From Gemmatimonadota bacterium (GTDB lineage Bacteria; Gemmatimonadota; Gemmatimonadetes; Gemmatimonadales; GWC2-71-9), in contig JANYCP010000164.1 in assembly GCA_025360265.1 (NCBI GenBank), forward strand, positions 1-20,325: a stretch of DNA of 20,325 bases, given 5' to 3'. Shown in pieces: positions 6,867 to 15,883 of this stretch. Under the pieces are notes generated by a model, which saw nothing but the letters and a program-made list of their open reading frames with translations, had not been told where the DNA came from and made no database searches. Made by a program: the position numbers and the translations under genes. Numbering within the stretch: the first letter of the stretch is position 1; every line of letters starts with the position of its first letter.

Positions 6867-8095
6867 GTCCATTGGAAAAGGGATTCCTGCTGCTCGCCGT
6901 GGTGAAGATGATCGCCGTCTTTTCAATGGTGATGGTCGGCGTGGCACTCCTCACGCTGATGGAGCGCAAGGTCGCCGGCTGGATGCAGAACCGCCCAGGC
7001 CCGAATCGTGTCGGCCCAATGGGGATCCTGCAGCCGGCTGCTGACGGTATCAAGAATTTCATCAAGGAAGAGACCCGGCCGGTTTCGGCGAACAGTTTCC
7101 TTTTCCTCCTCGCGCCGGCGTTGTCGTTCATTCCGGCGGTGATGCTGATTGCCGTAATTCCGCTCGCAGCACCGTTGCCGGTGGATTTCGATACTGTGCT
7201 CCCGCTGATTGGCCGTGTCGCCTATCACGGCCTGATGCCGATTGCCGTGGCGGACCTACCGATCGGCTTCGTCTTCATCCTGGCCTTCTCGTCGCTCGGT
7301 GTATACGGCATCGCGCTCGCCGGCTGGTCGTCGAACAGCAAGTACTCGCTGATCGGGGGGCTGCGTGCTAGCGCACAACTCATCTCCTACGAAGTGGCGA
7401 TGGGATTGTCACTGATTCCGCTCTTGCTCATCTCAGGCAATGCGTCATTCAGTGATATCATCGCCAGGCAGCAACAGGGGCTCTGGTTCATCATGCCCCT
7501 CTTTCTCTCGTTCTTCGTCTTCCTGATTTCTGGATTTGCCGAGACGAATCGCCTGCCGTTCGACCTGCCCGAGGCAGAGTCCGAGCTGGTGGCCGGGTAT
7601 CACGCCGAGTACAGCGCGATGAAGTTTTCCTTGTTCATGATTGCCGAGTACGCACATATCGTCACGGTCGCGGCGATGGTGGCGACGCTCTTCTTCGGCG
7701 GCTGGGACATTCCGTTCACGCATTGGGACGAACGGGGTGGCTTGTTGCAGACGATCGTGACGCACGGGTTCTTCTTCGCGAAAATGTTCTTCTGGATCTT
7801 TTTCGTGATGTGGATTCGCTGGACGCTGCCGCGTTTCCGGTACGACCAGTTGATGGCAGTGGGCTGGAAGATTCTGCTGCCGTTGTCGCTCGGCTACATC
7901 ATGGTGATCGCCATCGCGATCCAGGTGATCGAACACGGTTTTGGCTGGACAGATCCTCGGGCCGAAGGACTGTCGCTGTTCGTGCTCAACCTGGTGCTTG
8001 GCTGGCTGGTCTTCTGGGTACTGGATAGTGGCCGCGTGGTGCGCGGCATTGCGCCGCGTGCGCGATCTGCTGCCGCCTCCGGACGAGGGAACTAA
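6863..8095 (+). CDS. nuoH: NADH-quinone oxidoreductase subunit H, long form
   Basis: This membrane subunit (ND1 homologue) forms the entrance of the quinone tunnel and the link to the proton channels. The 410-residue protein has LMERKVAGWMQNRPGPNRVG (32-51), DGIKNFIKEE (61-70) and FAETNRLPFDLPEAESELV (225-243), all hallmark cytoplasmic-loop motifs with conserved acidic residues. The canonical C-terminal stretch RYDQLMAVGWKILLPLSL is followed by about 50 further residues carrying an extra hydrophobic helix (LSLFVLNLVLGWLVFWVL) and a basic tail. This makes it longer than E. coli NuoH (325) or Thermus Nqo8 (365). The start is the ATG at 6863, overlapping the nuoG stop as ATGA; the frame is open upstream within nuoG, but the NuoH N-terminus begins MSPLEKGFLLL. 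Confidence 0.97.
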   Translation: MSPLEKGFLLLAVVKMIAVFSMVMVGVALLTLMERKVAGWMQNRPGPNRVGPMGILQPAADGIKNFIKEETRPVSANSFLFLLAPALSFIPAVMLIAVIPLAAPLPVDFDTVLPLIGRVAYHGLMPIAVADLPIGFVFILAFSSLGVYGIALAGWSSNSKYSLIGGLRASAQLISYEVAMGLSLIPLLLISGNASFSDIIARQQQGLWFIMPLFLSFFVFLISGFAETNRLPFDLPEAESELVAGYHAEYSAMKFSLFMIAEYAHIVTVAAMVATLFFGGWDIPFTHWDERGGLLQTIVTHGFFFAKMFFWIFFVMWIRWTLPRFRYDQLMAVGWKILLPLSLGYIMVIAIAIQVIEHGFGWTDPRAEGLSLFVLNLVLGWLVFWVLDSGRVVRGIAPRARSAAASGRGN

Positions 8096-8601
8096 TGGCG
8101 ATCGGCGTGAAGGTGATGAAGCGACCGTCGGATGAGGTGTCGTATATCCGCGCGACGCTCAAAGGGATGGCGCTCACGTTCAAGCACATGTTTCAGGCCC
8201 GGGTCACGATGGAGTATCCGGAGGCGAAGAGCACTGATGATTGGCGGATCGCCACCCGGTGGCGCGGCACCCATCGGATGATGACTGACGAACAGGGACG
8301 TTCGAAGTGCGTTGCGTGCGGGCTCTGCCCGCAGGTCTGTCCGGCCAACTGCATCAAGCTCGTCCCGGGCGAAGATGAAAAGGGCCATCGCTACCCGCTG
8401 ATCTACGAAATCGACGAGTTCCGCTGCGTCTTCTGCGGCTATTGCCAGGAAGTCTGTCCGGAGGAAGCCATTCACGTCGGCGTGCATTACGAGAATGCCG
8501 AGTACTCGCGCGATCGTTTCGTGTACGACCTCGAGCGGCTCCAGGCGCAGACACATCCGGTCTCGACGCTTTGGGATCCTGCCGATCCGCGGGGCCAGTG
8601 A
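8095..8601 (+). CDS. nuoI: NADH-quinone oxidoreductase subunit I
   Basis: This 23-kDa-type ferredoxin-like subunit carries the two [4Fe-4S] clusters N6a and N6b that hand electrons to N2 in NuoB. The 168 residues contain two classic C-x2-C-x2-C-x3-C motifs: Cys72, Cys75, Cys78 and Cys82 (CVACGLCPQVCP), and Cys111, Cys114, Cys117 and Cys121 (CVFCGYCQEVCP). An amphipathic N-terminal stretch (about 15-37) probably lies on the membrane. The start is the ATG at 8095, sharing one base with the nuoH stop (TAATG), with GAGGG at 8085-8089 as Shine-Dalgarno sequence. Confidence 0.97.
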   Translation: MAIGVKVMKRPSDEVSYIRATLKGMALTFKHMFQARVTMEYPEAKSTDDWRIATRWRGTHRMMTDEQGRSKCVACGLCPQVCPANCIKLVPGEDEKGHRYPLIYEIDEFRCVFCGYCQEVCPEEAIHVGVHYENAEYSRDRFVYDLERLQAQTHPVSTLWDPADPRGQ

Positions 8602-8602
8602 G

Positions 8603-9160
8603 GTGAACGTCACCGCCGTGGTGTTCTATGTATTCGCCGCCTGGGCGGTGGCTTCCGCGCTATTGTGCATCACGCGGAGCAACGCCCTCACGTCGGCACT
8701 CTGGTTGGTGTCAACGATGTTTGCGCTGGCTGCAATCTTTGTCATCCTGAATGCGCAATTCATTGCGGCGATCCAGGTGCTCGTCTACGCCGGCGCGGTG
8801 ATGGTGCTCTTCCTGTTCGTCATCATGCTGCTGAATCTCGAAGTGGTGCCGCACGACTGGAAGCGGTGGCCGGTCTGGATGCTGGGACTCGGTCTCGCGG
8901 CGGTGCTGGGTGCCACGCTGCTGCCGCTCCGCAATTACACGTCGGACCGGCTGGCTCGGGAAATCTCCAACCTGCCTGGCGCGGTGAATTCGAACCTGGT
9001 CTTCCCGCGGGAGGATTCCGCGTTGGCGGTTGCGCAGGGCGCTGTTGGCCACATCGCACAGCCGCTCTTTCAGGCGTACCTGATTCCGTTTGAGATCACA
9101 TCGGTCTTGCTGCTTGTCGCAGTGATTGGTGCGGTCGTCCTCGCCAAGAGGAAGCTCTAA
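8603..9160 (+). CDS. nuoJ: NADH-quinone oxidoreductase subunit J
   Basis: This is the membrane-arm subunit homologous to ND6. The 185-residue protein is hydrophobic with about five membrane helices. It contains the family core [20 protein letters not shown] (53-72), which includes the conserved aromatic/glycine helix that bends during turnover. A soluble loop (about 113-150) precedes the last helix. I chose the GTG at 8603, one base after the nuoI stop, with GGGG at 8591-8594 upstream. The frame is open further back inside nuoI, but only the sequence from [11 protein letters not shown] onward looks like NuoJ. Its stop overlaps the nuoK ATG (TAATG). Confidence 0.95.
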   Translation: MNVTAVVFYVFAAWAVASALLCITRSNALTSALWLVSTMFALAAIFVILNAQFIAAIQVLVYAGAVMVLFLFVIMLLNLEVVPHDWKRWPVWMLGLGLAAVLGATLLPLRNYTSDRLAREISNLPGAVNSNLVFPREDSALAVAQGAVGHIAQPLFQAYLIPFEITSVLLLVAVIGAVVLAKRKL

Positions 9161-9468
9161 TGGATACTCGATTGCTGCTGGGACCGACGCTCGTGGTGTC
9201 GGCTATCCTGTTCGTGCTTGGCGTGGCGGGCGTGCTGGTGCGCCGCAATGCGATCGTGGTGTTCATGTGCGTCGAGTTGATGCTTAACGCGGTGAATCTC
9301 ACGTTTATCGCGTTCGCGCAGTTGCATGGGGTCAGCGGCCAGATCATGGTGTTCTTTGTGATGACCGTGGCGGCGGCGGAGGCTGCCGTAGGCCTCGCGA
9401 TTATCCTCGCGATCTTCCGGCATACGCAATCGGTCGACTTGGCCCACATCAACCTGCTCAAGGGCTGA
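9160..9468 (+). CDS. nuoK: NADH-quinone oxidoreductase subunit K
   Basis: This small proton-path subunit is homologous to ND4L. The 102-residue protein has three membrane helices and the two buried glutamates required for proton transfer in E. coli NuoK (Glu36 and Glu72), here Glu39 ([11 protein letters not shown]) and Glu74 ([11 protein letters not shown]). Its length is normal. The start is the ATG at 9160, overlapping the nuoJ stop by one base, with AGAGGA at 9147-9152 seven bases upstream. Three bases separate it from nuoL. Confidence 0.97.
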   Translation: MDTRLLLGPTLVVSAILFVLGVAGVLVRRNAIVVFMCVELMLNAVNLTFIAFAQLHGVSGQIMVFFVMTVAAAEAAVGLAIILAIFRHTQSVDLAHINLLKG

Positions 9469-9471
9469 CGC

Positions 9472-11442
9472 GTGATTCAACTGGTGTGGCTCGCCGTGCT
9501 TTTCCCGCTCCTGGGCGCGGTCATTAACGCGGCGCTGGCGTTTCGACGCCCGATGGCCAAGACCGCGGTGTCGATTGTCGGCGTTGGGGTCATGGCGGCT
9601 GCCTTCGCGGTGGCGCTCGCCGTGTTCCGGGAACTGCAGCAGAGCCCGGTGGCGTCGTATTCGGTCGTACTGTGGCACTGGATGCCAGTCACCGATCGCC
9701 TTTCGATCGACCTCGCGTTTCAGGTAGATCATCTCTCCTCGGTCATGCTGCTGGTCATTACCGGTGTGGGCGGACTGATCCACCTCTTCTCTGTCGGCTA
9801 CATGCGGAGCGATCCCGGCTACGCGCGCTACTTCGCCTACCTCAACCTCTTCATAGTCTTCATGCTGGTGCTGGTGCTCGGCGCGTCCCTGCCGGTGTCG
9901 TTCATTGGGTGGGAAGGGGTCGGGCTCTGCTCGTACTTGCTGATCGGCTTCTGGTATGAGGTGGATGCCAACTCGAACGCCGGCAAGAAGGCGTTCCTGG
10001 CCAATCGTATCGGTGATTTTGGCGTACTGATCGCGATGTTCCTGATCTGGTGGTCGCTTGGCACGCTCGATTTCACCGGCATCATGATGCAAGGCGGGGC
10101 GCACTGGTCTCGCGGCAGCACGATGCCATTGCTGGTGGCCCTTTTTCTCTTTCTCGGCTGCACCGGCAAGTCGGCGCAGATTCCGTTGTATGTCTGGCTG
10201 CCGGACGCGATGGCTGGTCCGACGCCAGTCTCGGCGCTCATCCATGCCGCGACGATGGTCACCGCCGGCGTGTTCCTCGTGGTGCGGACGGCAGCGGTCT
10301 TCACGCTGGCACCGGTTGCGCTCGAAGTGGTCGCGGTGGTCGGAGCGCTTACGGCATTCTTTGCAGCGACGATCGGCTTGCGACAATACGATATCAAGAA
10401 GGTCCTGGCGTACTCCACGGTTTCACAGCTGGGATACATGTTCCTTGGCGTGGGCACGACAGCATTTGCCAGCGGCATCTTCCATCTCATTACCCACGCC
10501 TTCTTCAAGGCGCTCCTCTTCCTCGGCGCCGGTAGCGTGATCCACGCCATGCACCATGCATTGCATCATGCGCACTCACACGCTGATCCGCAGGACATGC
10601 GCAACATGGGCGGCCTCCGTCGTGCGATGCCATGGACGTTCGCCCTGATGGGAATTGCGACTCTGGCGATTGCCGGCGTACCACCGTTTGCCGGCTTCTT
10701 CTCCAAGGATGAAATTCTCGGCGCGGCCTTTGCCCGCGGGAGCGAGCATCCGATCTACTACGTCTGCTGGGCGCTCGGGCTCGCCGCAGCACTGATGACC
10801 GCATTCTACATGTCACGCCTCGTGGCGATGACGTTTTTCGGCAAGTATCGTGGCGGCGAGAAGTCAGCCGAGCATTTGCATGAGGCGCCGTGGGTGATGA
10901 CGGGGCCGCTCGTGATTCTTGCGATTCTCACGATCGGTGGCGGCCTGATCAACCTGCCGCACTTTGCCGGTGGTTCCAGCTGGTTGGAGCACTGGCTGGC
11001 GCCCGTCGTGCAGGTGGCAATGATGATGGTGACGCCGACGCCGGAAATTCCGTCCGGCATGGAAACAACGCTTATCGCCCTCGCCATCGTTGCCGCGGTG
11101 ACCGGCTTGGTTGGTGGGTATGTACTGACGACGCGCTCAAGCATCGTAACGCCGGAGCACGCGCCGGAAGAGCGGGGAATCTGGAGCTTGCTCTACCACA
11201 AGTACTACGTGGATGAAGTGTATCACCGCCTGATCGTCGATCCGACGATGTGGCTGTCGCGGCGCGCGCTCTGGCAGACGGTTGACGCGTTCCTCATCGA
11301 CCGGATCGGCGTGGGCGGCACGGCGCGCCTCGCCGAAGGGCTCGGCTGGCTTGGATCGCGACTCCAAAACGGACAGGTGGCATTCTACGTGACCATGTTT
11401 GCTGTGGGCGCAGTGCTCATTCTTCGCACGCTGGTGAGGTAG
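9472..11442 (+). CDS. nuoL: NADH-quinone oxidoreductase subunit L
   Basis: This is the most distal antiporter-like proton-pumping subunit (ND5 homologue). The 656-residue chain has the multi-helix fold with Glu148 in helix 5 (GWEGVGLCSYLLIGFWY) and Lys233 in helix 7 (CTGKSAQIPLYVWLPDAM). It also has the long lateral helix near the C-terminus preceded by YYVDEVY (578-584), and a final membrane anchor. A His-rich loop at 358-370 (HAMHHALHHAHSH, seven His in 13 residues) precedes the conserved DMRNMGGL segment, where E. coli has a much shorter HHEQD-type link. The start is the GTG at 9472, three bases after the nuoK stop. nuoM follows after three bases. Confidence 0.97.
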   Translation: MIQLVWLAVLFPLLGAVINAALAFRRPMAKTAVSIVGVGVMAAAFAVALAVFRELQQSPVASYSVVLWHWMPVTDRLSIDLAFQVDHLSSVMLLVITGVGGLIHLFSVGYMRSDPGYARYFAYLNLFIVFMLVLVLGASLPVSFIGWEGVGLCSYLLIGFWYEVDANSNAGKKAFLANRIGDFGVLIAMFLIWWSLGTLDFTGIMMQGGAHWSRGSTMPLLVALFLFLGCTGKSAQIPLYVWLPDAMAGPTPVSALIHAATMVTAGVFLVVRTAAVFTLAPVALEVVAVVGALTAFFAATIGLRQYDIKKVLAYSTVSQLGYMFLGVGTTAFASGIFHLITHAFFKALLFLGAGSVIHAMHHALHHAHSHADPQDMRNMGGLRRAMPWTFALMGIATLAIAGVPPFAGFFSKDEILGAAFARGSEHPIYYVCWALGLAAALMTAFYMSRLVAMTFFGKYRGGEKSAEHLHEAPWVMTGPLVILAILTIGGGLINLPHFAGGSSWLEHWLAPVVQVAMMMVTPTPEIPSGMETTLIALAIVAAVTGLVGGYVLTTRSSIVTPEHAPEERGIWSLLYHKYYVDEVYHRLIVDPTMWLSRRALWQTVDAFLIDRIGVGGTARLAEGLGWLGSRLQNGQVAFYVTMFAVGAVLILRTLVR

Positions 11443-11445
11443 CCA

Positions 11446-12996
11446 ATGGCAGATTTCCTCTCGTCCATCGGCTACGAGCATTGGGTGATTCATGTGTTGC
11501 TCGGCCTGCCGATCCTGGCCATTCCTGCAATCCTGTTCTCACCGGTCAAGTCGGCGCGTTACATCGCGTTCGGCGTCGCGTTGACGGAACTCGTGGTCGG
11601 CATCGGGCTCTGGTGGGCCTACGATTCCTCTCGTTCGGGAATGCAGTTCGTCACAGACATCAGCTGGGTGCAGGGATTCGGCATCGGTTACCGGGTCGGG
11701 ATTGACGGGTTGTCGGTGCTCATGGTGTTGTTGTCGGTGATCATGCTCCCGTTGGTGGTGTGGAGCAGCTGGCGCGGGATCGACCAGAAGCAGCGTGGTT
11801 TCTATGCGCTCATCATGGCGTTGAATACCGGCATGCTCGGCGTCTTCGTCGCGACCGACCTCTTCCTGTTCTACATGTTCTGGGAAATGCTCCTGATCCC
11901 GATGTATTTCATGATCGGAATCTGGGGAAGCGCCAACCGACTGTATGCCGCGACAAAGTTCGTGATCTATACCTTCGTCGGCTCGTTCATGATGCTGGTG
12001 GCGATCATCTGGATGGTGGCCGTGGTTGCGAAGACAACCGGCGTCACGTCGTTCGCCTACAGCAATCTGCTGGACCACGCCGAGCTGCTGCGGCCCTGGG
12101 GCGCATGGCTCTTCACCGCCTTCGCGCTGGCATTCGCCGTCAAGGTGCCGCTCTTCCCGTTCCACACCTGGTTGCCGGATGCGCACACCGAGGCGCCGAC
12201 CGCTGGCTCGGTCGACCTCGCCGTGATCCTGCTCAAGATGGGCACCTACGGGTTTCTCCGGTTCGCCATTCCATTCTTTCCGATGTTTGCCTTGTCGAAG
12301 ACCACTGGCATGGTGATGGCCACCCTCGCGGTAATCGGAATCATCTACGCGGCGCTTGTTGCAATGGTGCAACCCGATCTCAAGCGATTGATCGCGTACT
12401 CCTCGGTGAGCCACCTCGGCTTCGTGATGCTGGGGATCTGGGGGAGTACGGTGGAGAGCGTGCAAGGCGCCATCATGGTGATGGTGTCACATGGATTGTC
12501 GACAGGTGCCCTCTTCTTCATGATCGGCATGCTCTACGAACGTCGACACACGCGAAAGATCACCGACTACGGCGGCCTGGCCCGCATCACGCCGATGCTG
12601 GCTACCGCGTTCGTCATCACGGCGTTCTCTTCGATTGGCTTGCCCGGGCTGAATGGTTTCGTCGGCGAGTTCCTCGTGCTGATCGGATCATTTGGTCGCT
12701 ACCCATGGCTGGTCGGCGCGGCGTCTACCGTCGTGGTCTTCTCGGCCGGGTACATGCTCTGGTCGACGCAGCGGGTCTTCTTCAATCGGCTGACCAATCC
12801 GCTGAATGAGGGAATCGGCGACCTGAACCTGCGCGAACTCGCCGTGATCGTGCCATTGATCGTGGCGATGATCTGGGTGGGCCTCTATCCGGCGCCACTG
12901 CTCAAGCGGACGTCTGGTGCCGCGCACGCGTACATCGAGATGATCCAGCCAGTGTTGCCCAAGCCGGCGCTGGCTGATCCTGAGGTGCATCGCTGA
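11446..12996 (+). CDS. nuoM: NADH-quinone oxidoreductase subunit M
   Basis: This is the middle antiporter-like proton-pumping subunit (ND4 homologue). The 516-residue protein has about 14 membrane helices, the helix-5 glutamate Glu147 (FYMFWEMLLIPMYFMIG) and the helix-7 lysine Lys233 (AFAVKVPLFPFHTWLPDAH). It also has the LIAYSSVSHLGFVMLG segment and GLPGLNGFVGEFLVL, all standard for NuoM. The start is the ATG at 11446, with GAGG at 11436-11439 just inside the end of nuoL. Its stop shares a base with the nuoN ATG (TGATG). Confidence 0.97.
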   Translation: MADFLSSIGYEHWVIHVLLGLPILAIPAILFSPVKSARYIAFGVALTELVVGIGLWWAYDSSRSGMQFVTDISWVQGFGIGYRVGIDGLSVLMVLLSVIMLPLVVWSSWRGIDQKQRGFYALIMALNTGMLGVFVATDLFLFYMFWEMLLIPMYFMIGIWGSANRLYAATKFVIYTFVGSFMMLVAIIWMVAVVAKTTGVTSFAYSNLLDHAELLRPWGAWLFTAFALAFAVKVPLFPFHTWLPDAHTEAPTAGSVDLAVILLKMGTYGFLRFAIPFFPMFALSKTTGMVMATLAVIGIIYAALVAMVQPDLKRLIAYSSVSHLGFVMLGIWGSTVESVQGAIMVMVSHGLSTGALFFMIGMLYERRHTRKITDYGGLARITPMLATAFVITAFSSIGLPGLNGFVGEFLVLIGSFGRYPWLVGAASTVVVFSAGYMLWSTQRVFFNRLTNPLNEGIGDLNLRELAVIVPLIVAMIWVGLYPAPLLKRTSGAAHAYIEMIQPVLPKPALADPEVHR

Positions 12997-14495
12997 TGGG
13001 GATCGACCTTTCCTCACCCGGCGGAGCGACGCTTGCGTTGCTGCCTGAGATCCTGCTGACCTTCTGGGCACTGGTGGTGCTCTTGTTTGTCGCATGGCGG
13101 CATCGCGATGGCTACGACATGCGTACCGCCGGCGCGCTGTCGTTGTTGGGCTACATCTCGGCGGTGGCCGCGACCGGATGGCTCGCGTGGCGGGGTGCGC
13201 ACGCCGACGGGTTGTCGTTCATGATCGCGCTCGATGGATTCCGGTTTGCCAGTGATGCGCTGCTGCTCTGGATTGCCGGTGCGGTCACCATCCTGTCAGT
13301 ACGCTGGTTGATCCGGCAGGGCATCCTGGCGCCCGAGTACTATCCGTTGCTGATGCTCGCGACGGTTGGCATGATGCTGCTGGCCGGTGCGGCCGACCTG
13401 ATCACGCTCTTCCTCGGGCTCGAGGTGATGTCGATCTCGGTCTACATCCTGGCGGGTTTCGACCGGACGCGTCGGGCATCGGCAGAAGCAGCCCTTAAAT
13501 ACTTCCTGATTGGCGCGTTTGCCTCGGGCTTCCTCCTGTACGGAATCGCCCTGACATACGGTGCAACCGGGCAGTTCAATTTCGGATTGATCGGCGCACA
13601 GTTCGCCGCAACGCCGCCCACGCTCATGGCGAAGCTGGGCATGGGGATGATCCTGATTGGTTTCGCGTTCAAGGTTGCGGCCGTGCCGTTCCATGCATGG
13701 GCACCCGACGTGTACGAAGGTGCACCGACACCGATCACCGCGTTCATGGCGAGCGGCATCAAGGCGGCGGCGTTTCTCGCACTGGCGCGCGTGTTGTCAG
13801 AAGTGTTCCCGGCGATGGTGGAGCTCTGGCGTCCGGTCGTATTCGGACTCGCAGTCGTCACGATTCTGATCGGCAACCTGAGCGCGCTGTCGCAAACATC
13901 GATGAAGCGGATGCTGGCGTACAGCGCGATCGCGCACGCAGGCTACCTCTTCCTCGCGCTGTGGGCACACTCGGATGAGGGAACCGCCGCGGTCCTGGTG
14001 TACCTCCTTGCCTACAGCATCACGACGATCGCGGCGTTCGGCATCCTCGCATCGATCGAACGCGCTGGCGCACGCACGGTACTGCTCACCGACCTTGAAG
14101 GCCTCTTCGCGGTGCGACCGTTCGCCTCCATGGGACTCAGCGTCTGCATGCTCTCATTGCTTGGCTTTCCCGGTACCTTCGGTTTCATCGGAAAGTGGTT
14201 TCTGCTTTCGGCGGCCCTGCATCAAGGGCAGACGGTGCTACCGGTGATCGCGATGGTCGGAAGTGCGATTTCCATTGGCTATTATCTGCCGGTGGTGCTG
14301 GCGATGACGCTCAAGCCCACGCGCACCCGCCAGGCGCATCAGACGATTCGATTCCCGCGACCAGCGCGTATCGCCGTCGCCATCTGTATCTTTGCGATCT
14401 TGCTGCTTGGAGTCTGGCCGAACACTGTGCTGAACTTCGCCACGCAGAAGGCCGTCCAGCTCCGTCAATCCGCGCTGCCACTCGGCAACCGGTAA
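12996..14495 (+). CDS. nuoN: NADH-quinone oxidoreductase subunit N
   Basis: This is the proximal antiporter-like proton-pumping subunit (ND2 homologue) and the last nuo gene. The 499 residues show Glu143 in helix 5 (FLGLEVMSISVYILAGF), Lys226 in helix 7 (GFAFKVAAVPFHAWAPDVYEG) and Lys256 in helix 8 (ASGIKAAAF). The MLAYSAIAHAGYLF segment and about 14 membrane helices are also present. The start is the ATG at 12996, overlapping the nuoM stop, with GAGG at 12982-12985. Only 13 bases, with no terminator, separate it from the downstream mutase gene. Confidence 0.97.
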   Translation: MGIDLSSPGGATLALLPEILLTFWALVVLLFVAWRHRDGYDMRTAGALSLLGYISAVAATGWLAWRGAHADGLSFMIALDGFRFASDALLLWIAGAVTILSVRWLIRQGILAPEYYPLLMLATVGMMLLAGAADLITLFLGLEVMSISVYILAGFDRTRRASAEAALKYFLIGAFASGFLLYGIALTYGATGQFNFGLIGAQFAATPPTLMAKLGMGMILIGFAFKVAAVPFHAWAPDVYEGAPTPITAFMASGIKAAAFLALARVLSEVFPAMVELWRPVVFGLAVVTILIGNLSALSQTSMKRMLAYSAIAHAGYLFLALWAHSDEGTAAVLVYLLAYSITTIAAFGILASIERAGARTVLLTDLEGLFAVRPFASMGLSVCMLSLLGFPGTFGFIGKWFLLSAALHQGQTVLPVIAMVGSAISIGYYLPVVLAMTLKPTRTRQAHQTIRFPRPARIAVAICIFAILLLGVWPNTVLNFATQKAVQLRQSALPLGNR

Positions 14496-14508
14496 AGTCG
14501 AGGTCCGT

Positions 14509-15879
14509 GTGAAGATCCCGAAGTCTGTGTTTCGTGAATACGATGTGCGCGGGATCATTGGCAAGGAGCTGACGAACGAGTTCGCCGAGTACCTCGGGCG
14601 CGCCTACGGAACCGTGGCGGTCGAGCGACTTGGTCGCACACCGCGCCTCGTCGTCGGTTGCGACAACCGACCGTCCAGCGCCGGGTTCGCCGCGTCGCTC
14701 AGCAAGGGAATCATGTCCACGGGCTGCGTCGTGGTGGGTGTTGGCACCGTTCCGACTCCGGCGGTCTACTTCGCGGTGCAAGCGCTTGGCACCGACGGTG
14801 GCGTGATGGTAACGGGGTCGCACAATCCGCCCGAATTCAACGGCTTCAAGTTTGTCCTCGATGGCGAGTCGCTGCACGGTGCGGCGATCACAGCGCTCGG
14901 CGCACGGATCGAAGCGGAGCAGTTCGTCAGCGGCGTCGGCCATGAGGAGCATGACGACTCCGTGCTCGGCCGTTACCGGCAGGCAATCGTCGAGCGGCAC
15001 AAGCTGGCTCGTTCGGTCAAGGTGGTCGTCGATTGCGGCAACGGTGTCACTTCGCTCATTGCGATTCAGACATTGCGCGATCTGGGCGCCGAGGTGATCC
15101 CGTTGTTCGATACCAGCGACGGGACCTTTCCAAACCACCATCCCGATCCTACCGTGGTAGAGAACCTGGCGGCGCTTCAGGCCGAGGTGCGCAAGCACGG
15201 CGCTGAGCTTGGCATTGCCTTCGACGGTGACGGCGACCGCATTGGTGCCGTCGACGAAAACACGCGCCCGATCTGGGGTGACCAGCTGCTGGTGCTGTAC
15301 GGTCGGGATGCGGTGCGCCGTTTTGGGCCTGGTGTCGCTGTCATTTTCGACGTCAAGTGTTCCGAAGTGTTGCCGCAAGCGTTGAGCGCGGCGGGCGCAC
15401 GTCCGGTCATCTGGAAGACGGGCCACTCGCTAATTGAAGCAAAGATGAAGGAAGAGCATTCGCCGCTCGCCGGTGAAATGAGCGGCCACATCTTTTTCGG
15501 CGGAGACTGGTTCGGCTTCGACGACGCACTCTTCGCTGCCGCACGCCTTCTCGAGATCGTCGCGGCGACCAAACATGGCCTGGCACCGTTGCTGGCCGAC
15601 CTTCCGGTGACCTATGCGACGCCGGAATTGCGGGTGGACTGCGATGATGCCCTCAAGTTCGGCATCGTCGAAGACGCAGTGAAGTACTTCAGTTCACGAT
15701 ATCCTGTGGTCACGATCGATGGCGTGCGAATCACCTATCCCGATGGCTGGGGGCTGCTGCGCGCGTCGAACACTCAACCGGTGCTCGTGCTCAGGTTCGA
15801 GGCGACATCACCGGAAGCGCGCGATGCGCATCGGGCAGAGCTGATGGACTGGCTCGCGTCGCGGGGTGTGAAGGGCTGA
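14509..15879 (+). CDS. Phosphomannomutase/phosphoglucomutase (AlgC/ManB type)
   Basis: The enzyme interconverts hexose 1- and 6-phosphates (mannose and/or glucose) for nucleotide-sugar and cell-surface polysaccharide synthesis. The 456-residue protein has all four functional motifs of the alpha-D-phosphohexomutase family. These are the phosphoserine loop TGSHNPPEFNGFK with Ser104, the Mg2+ loop DGDGDR with Asp239, Asp241 and Asp243, the sugar-binding GEMSGH with Glu323, and the phosphate-binding RASNTQPVLVLRFEA with Arg418. Motif details resemble Pseudomonas AlgC, so dual mannose/glucose specificity is plausible, though sequence alone cannot settle it. Phosphoglucosamine mutase (GlmM) is less likely because the loops fit PMM/PGM. 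The start is the GTG at 14509, with GAGG at 14500-14503. It lies 13 bases after nuoN and 4 bases before the next gene, so probably in the same transcript. Confidence 0.93.
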   Translation: MKIPKSVFREYDVRGIIGKELTNEFAEYLGRAYGTVAVERLGRTPRLVVGCDNRPSSAGFAASLSKGIMSTGCVVVGVGTVPTPAVYFAVQALGTDGGVMVTGSHNPPEFNGFKFVLDGESLHGAAITALGARIEAEQFVSGVGHEEHDDSVLGRYRQAIVERHKLARSVKVVVDCGNGVTSLIAIQTLRDLGAEVIPLFDTSDGTFPNHHPDPTVVENLAALQAEVRKHGAELGIAFDGDGDRIGAVDENTRPIWGDQLLVLYGRDAVRRFGPGVAVIFDVKCSEVLPQALSAAGARPVIWKTGHSLIEAKMKEEHSPLAGEMSGHIFFGGDWFGFDDALFAAARLLEIVAATKHGLAPLLADLPVTYATPELRVDCDDALKFGIVEDAVKYFSSRYPVVTIDGVRITYPDGWGLLRASNTQPVLVLRFEATSPEARDAHRAELMDWLASRGVKG

Positions 15880-15883
15880 TTCG

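Noticed and set aside
9157..10386. Long open frame on the minus strand opposite nuoK and nuoL
   Set aside because: It lies antisense to strongly conserved nuo genes. Its product is rich in Arg, His, Asp and Glu with no domain I recognise, which is the usual shadow frame of a GC-rich gene for a hydrophobic protein.
11539..12465. 308-codon minus-strand open frame opposite nuoM
   Set aside because: Composition dominated by His, Glu, Asp and Arg, as expected from the complement of hydrophobic codons; nuoM motifs account for the sequence.
14311..15426. 371-codon open frame on the minus strand opposite nuoN and the mutase gene
   Set aside because: Antisense to two well-supported genes, no recognisable domain and no ribosome binding site of note.
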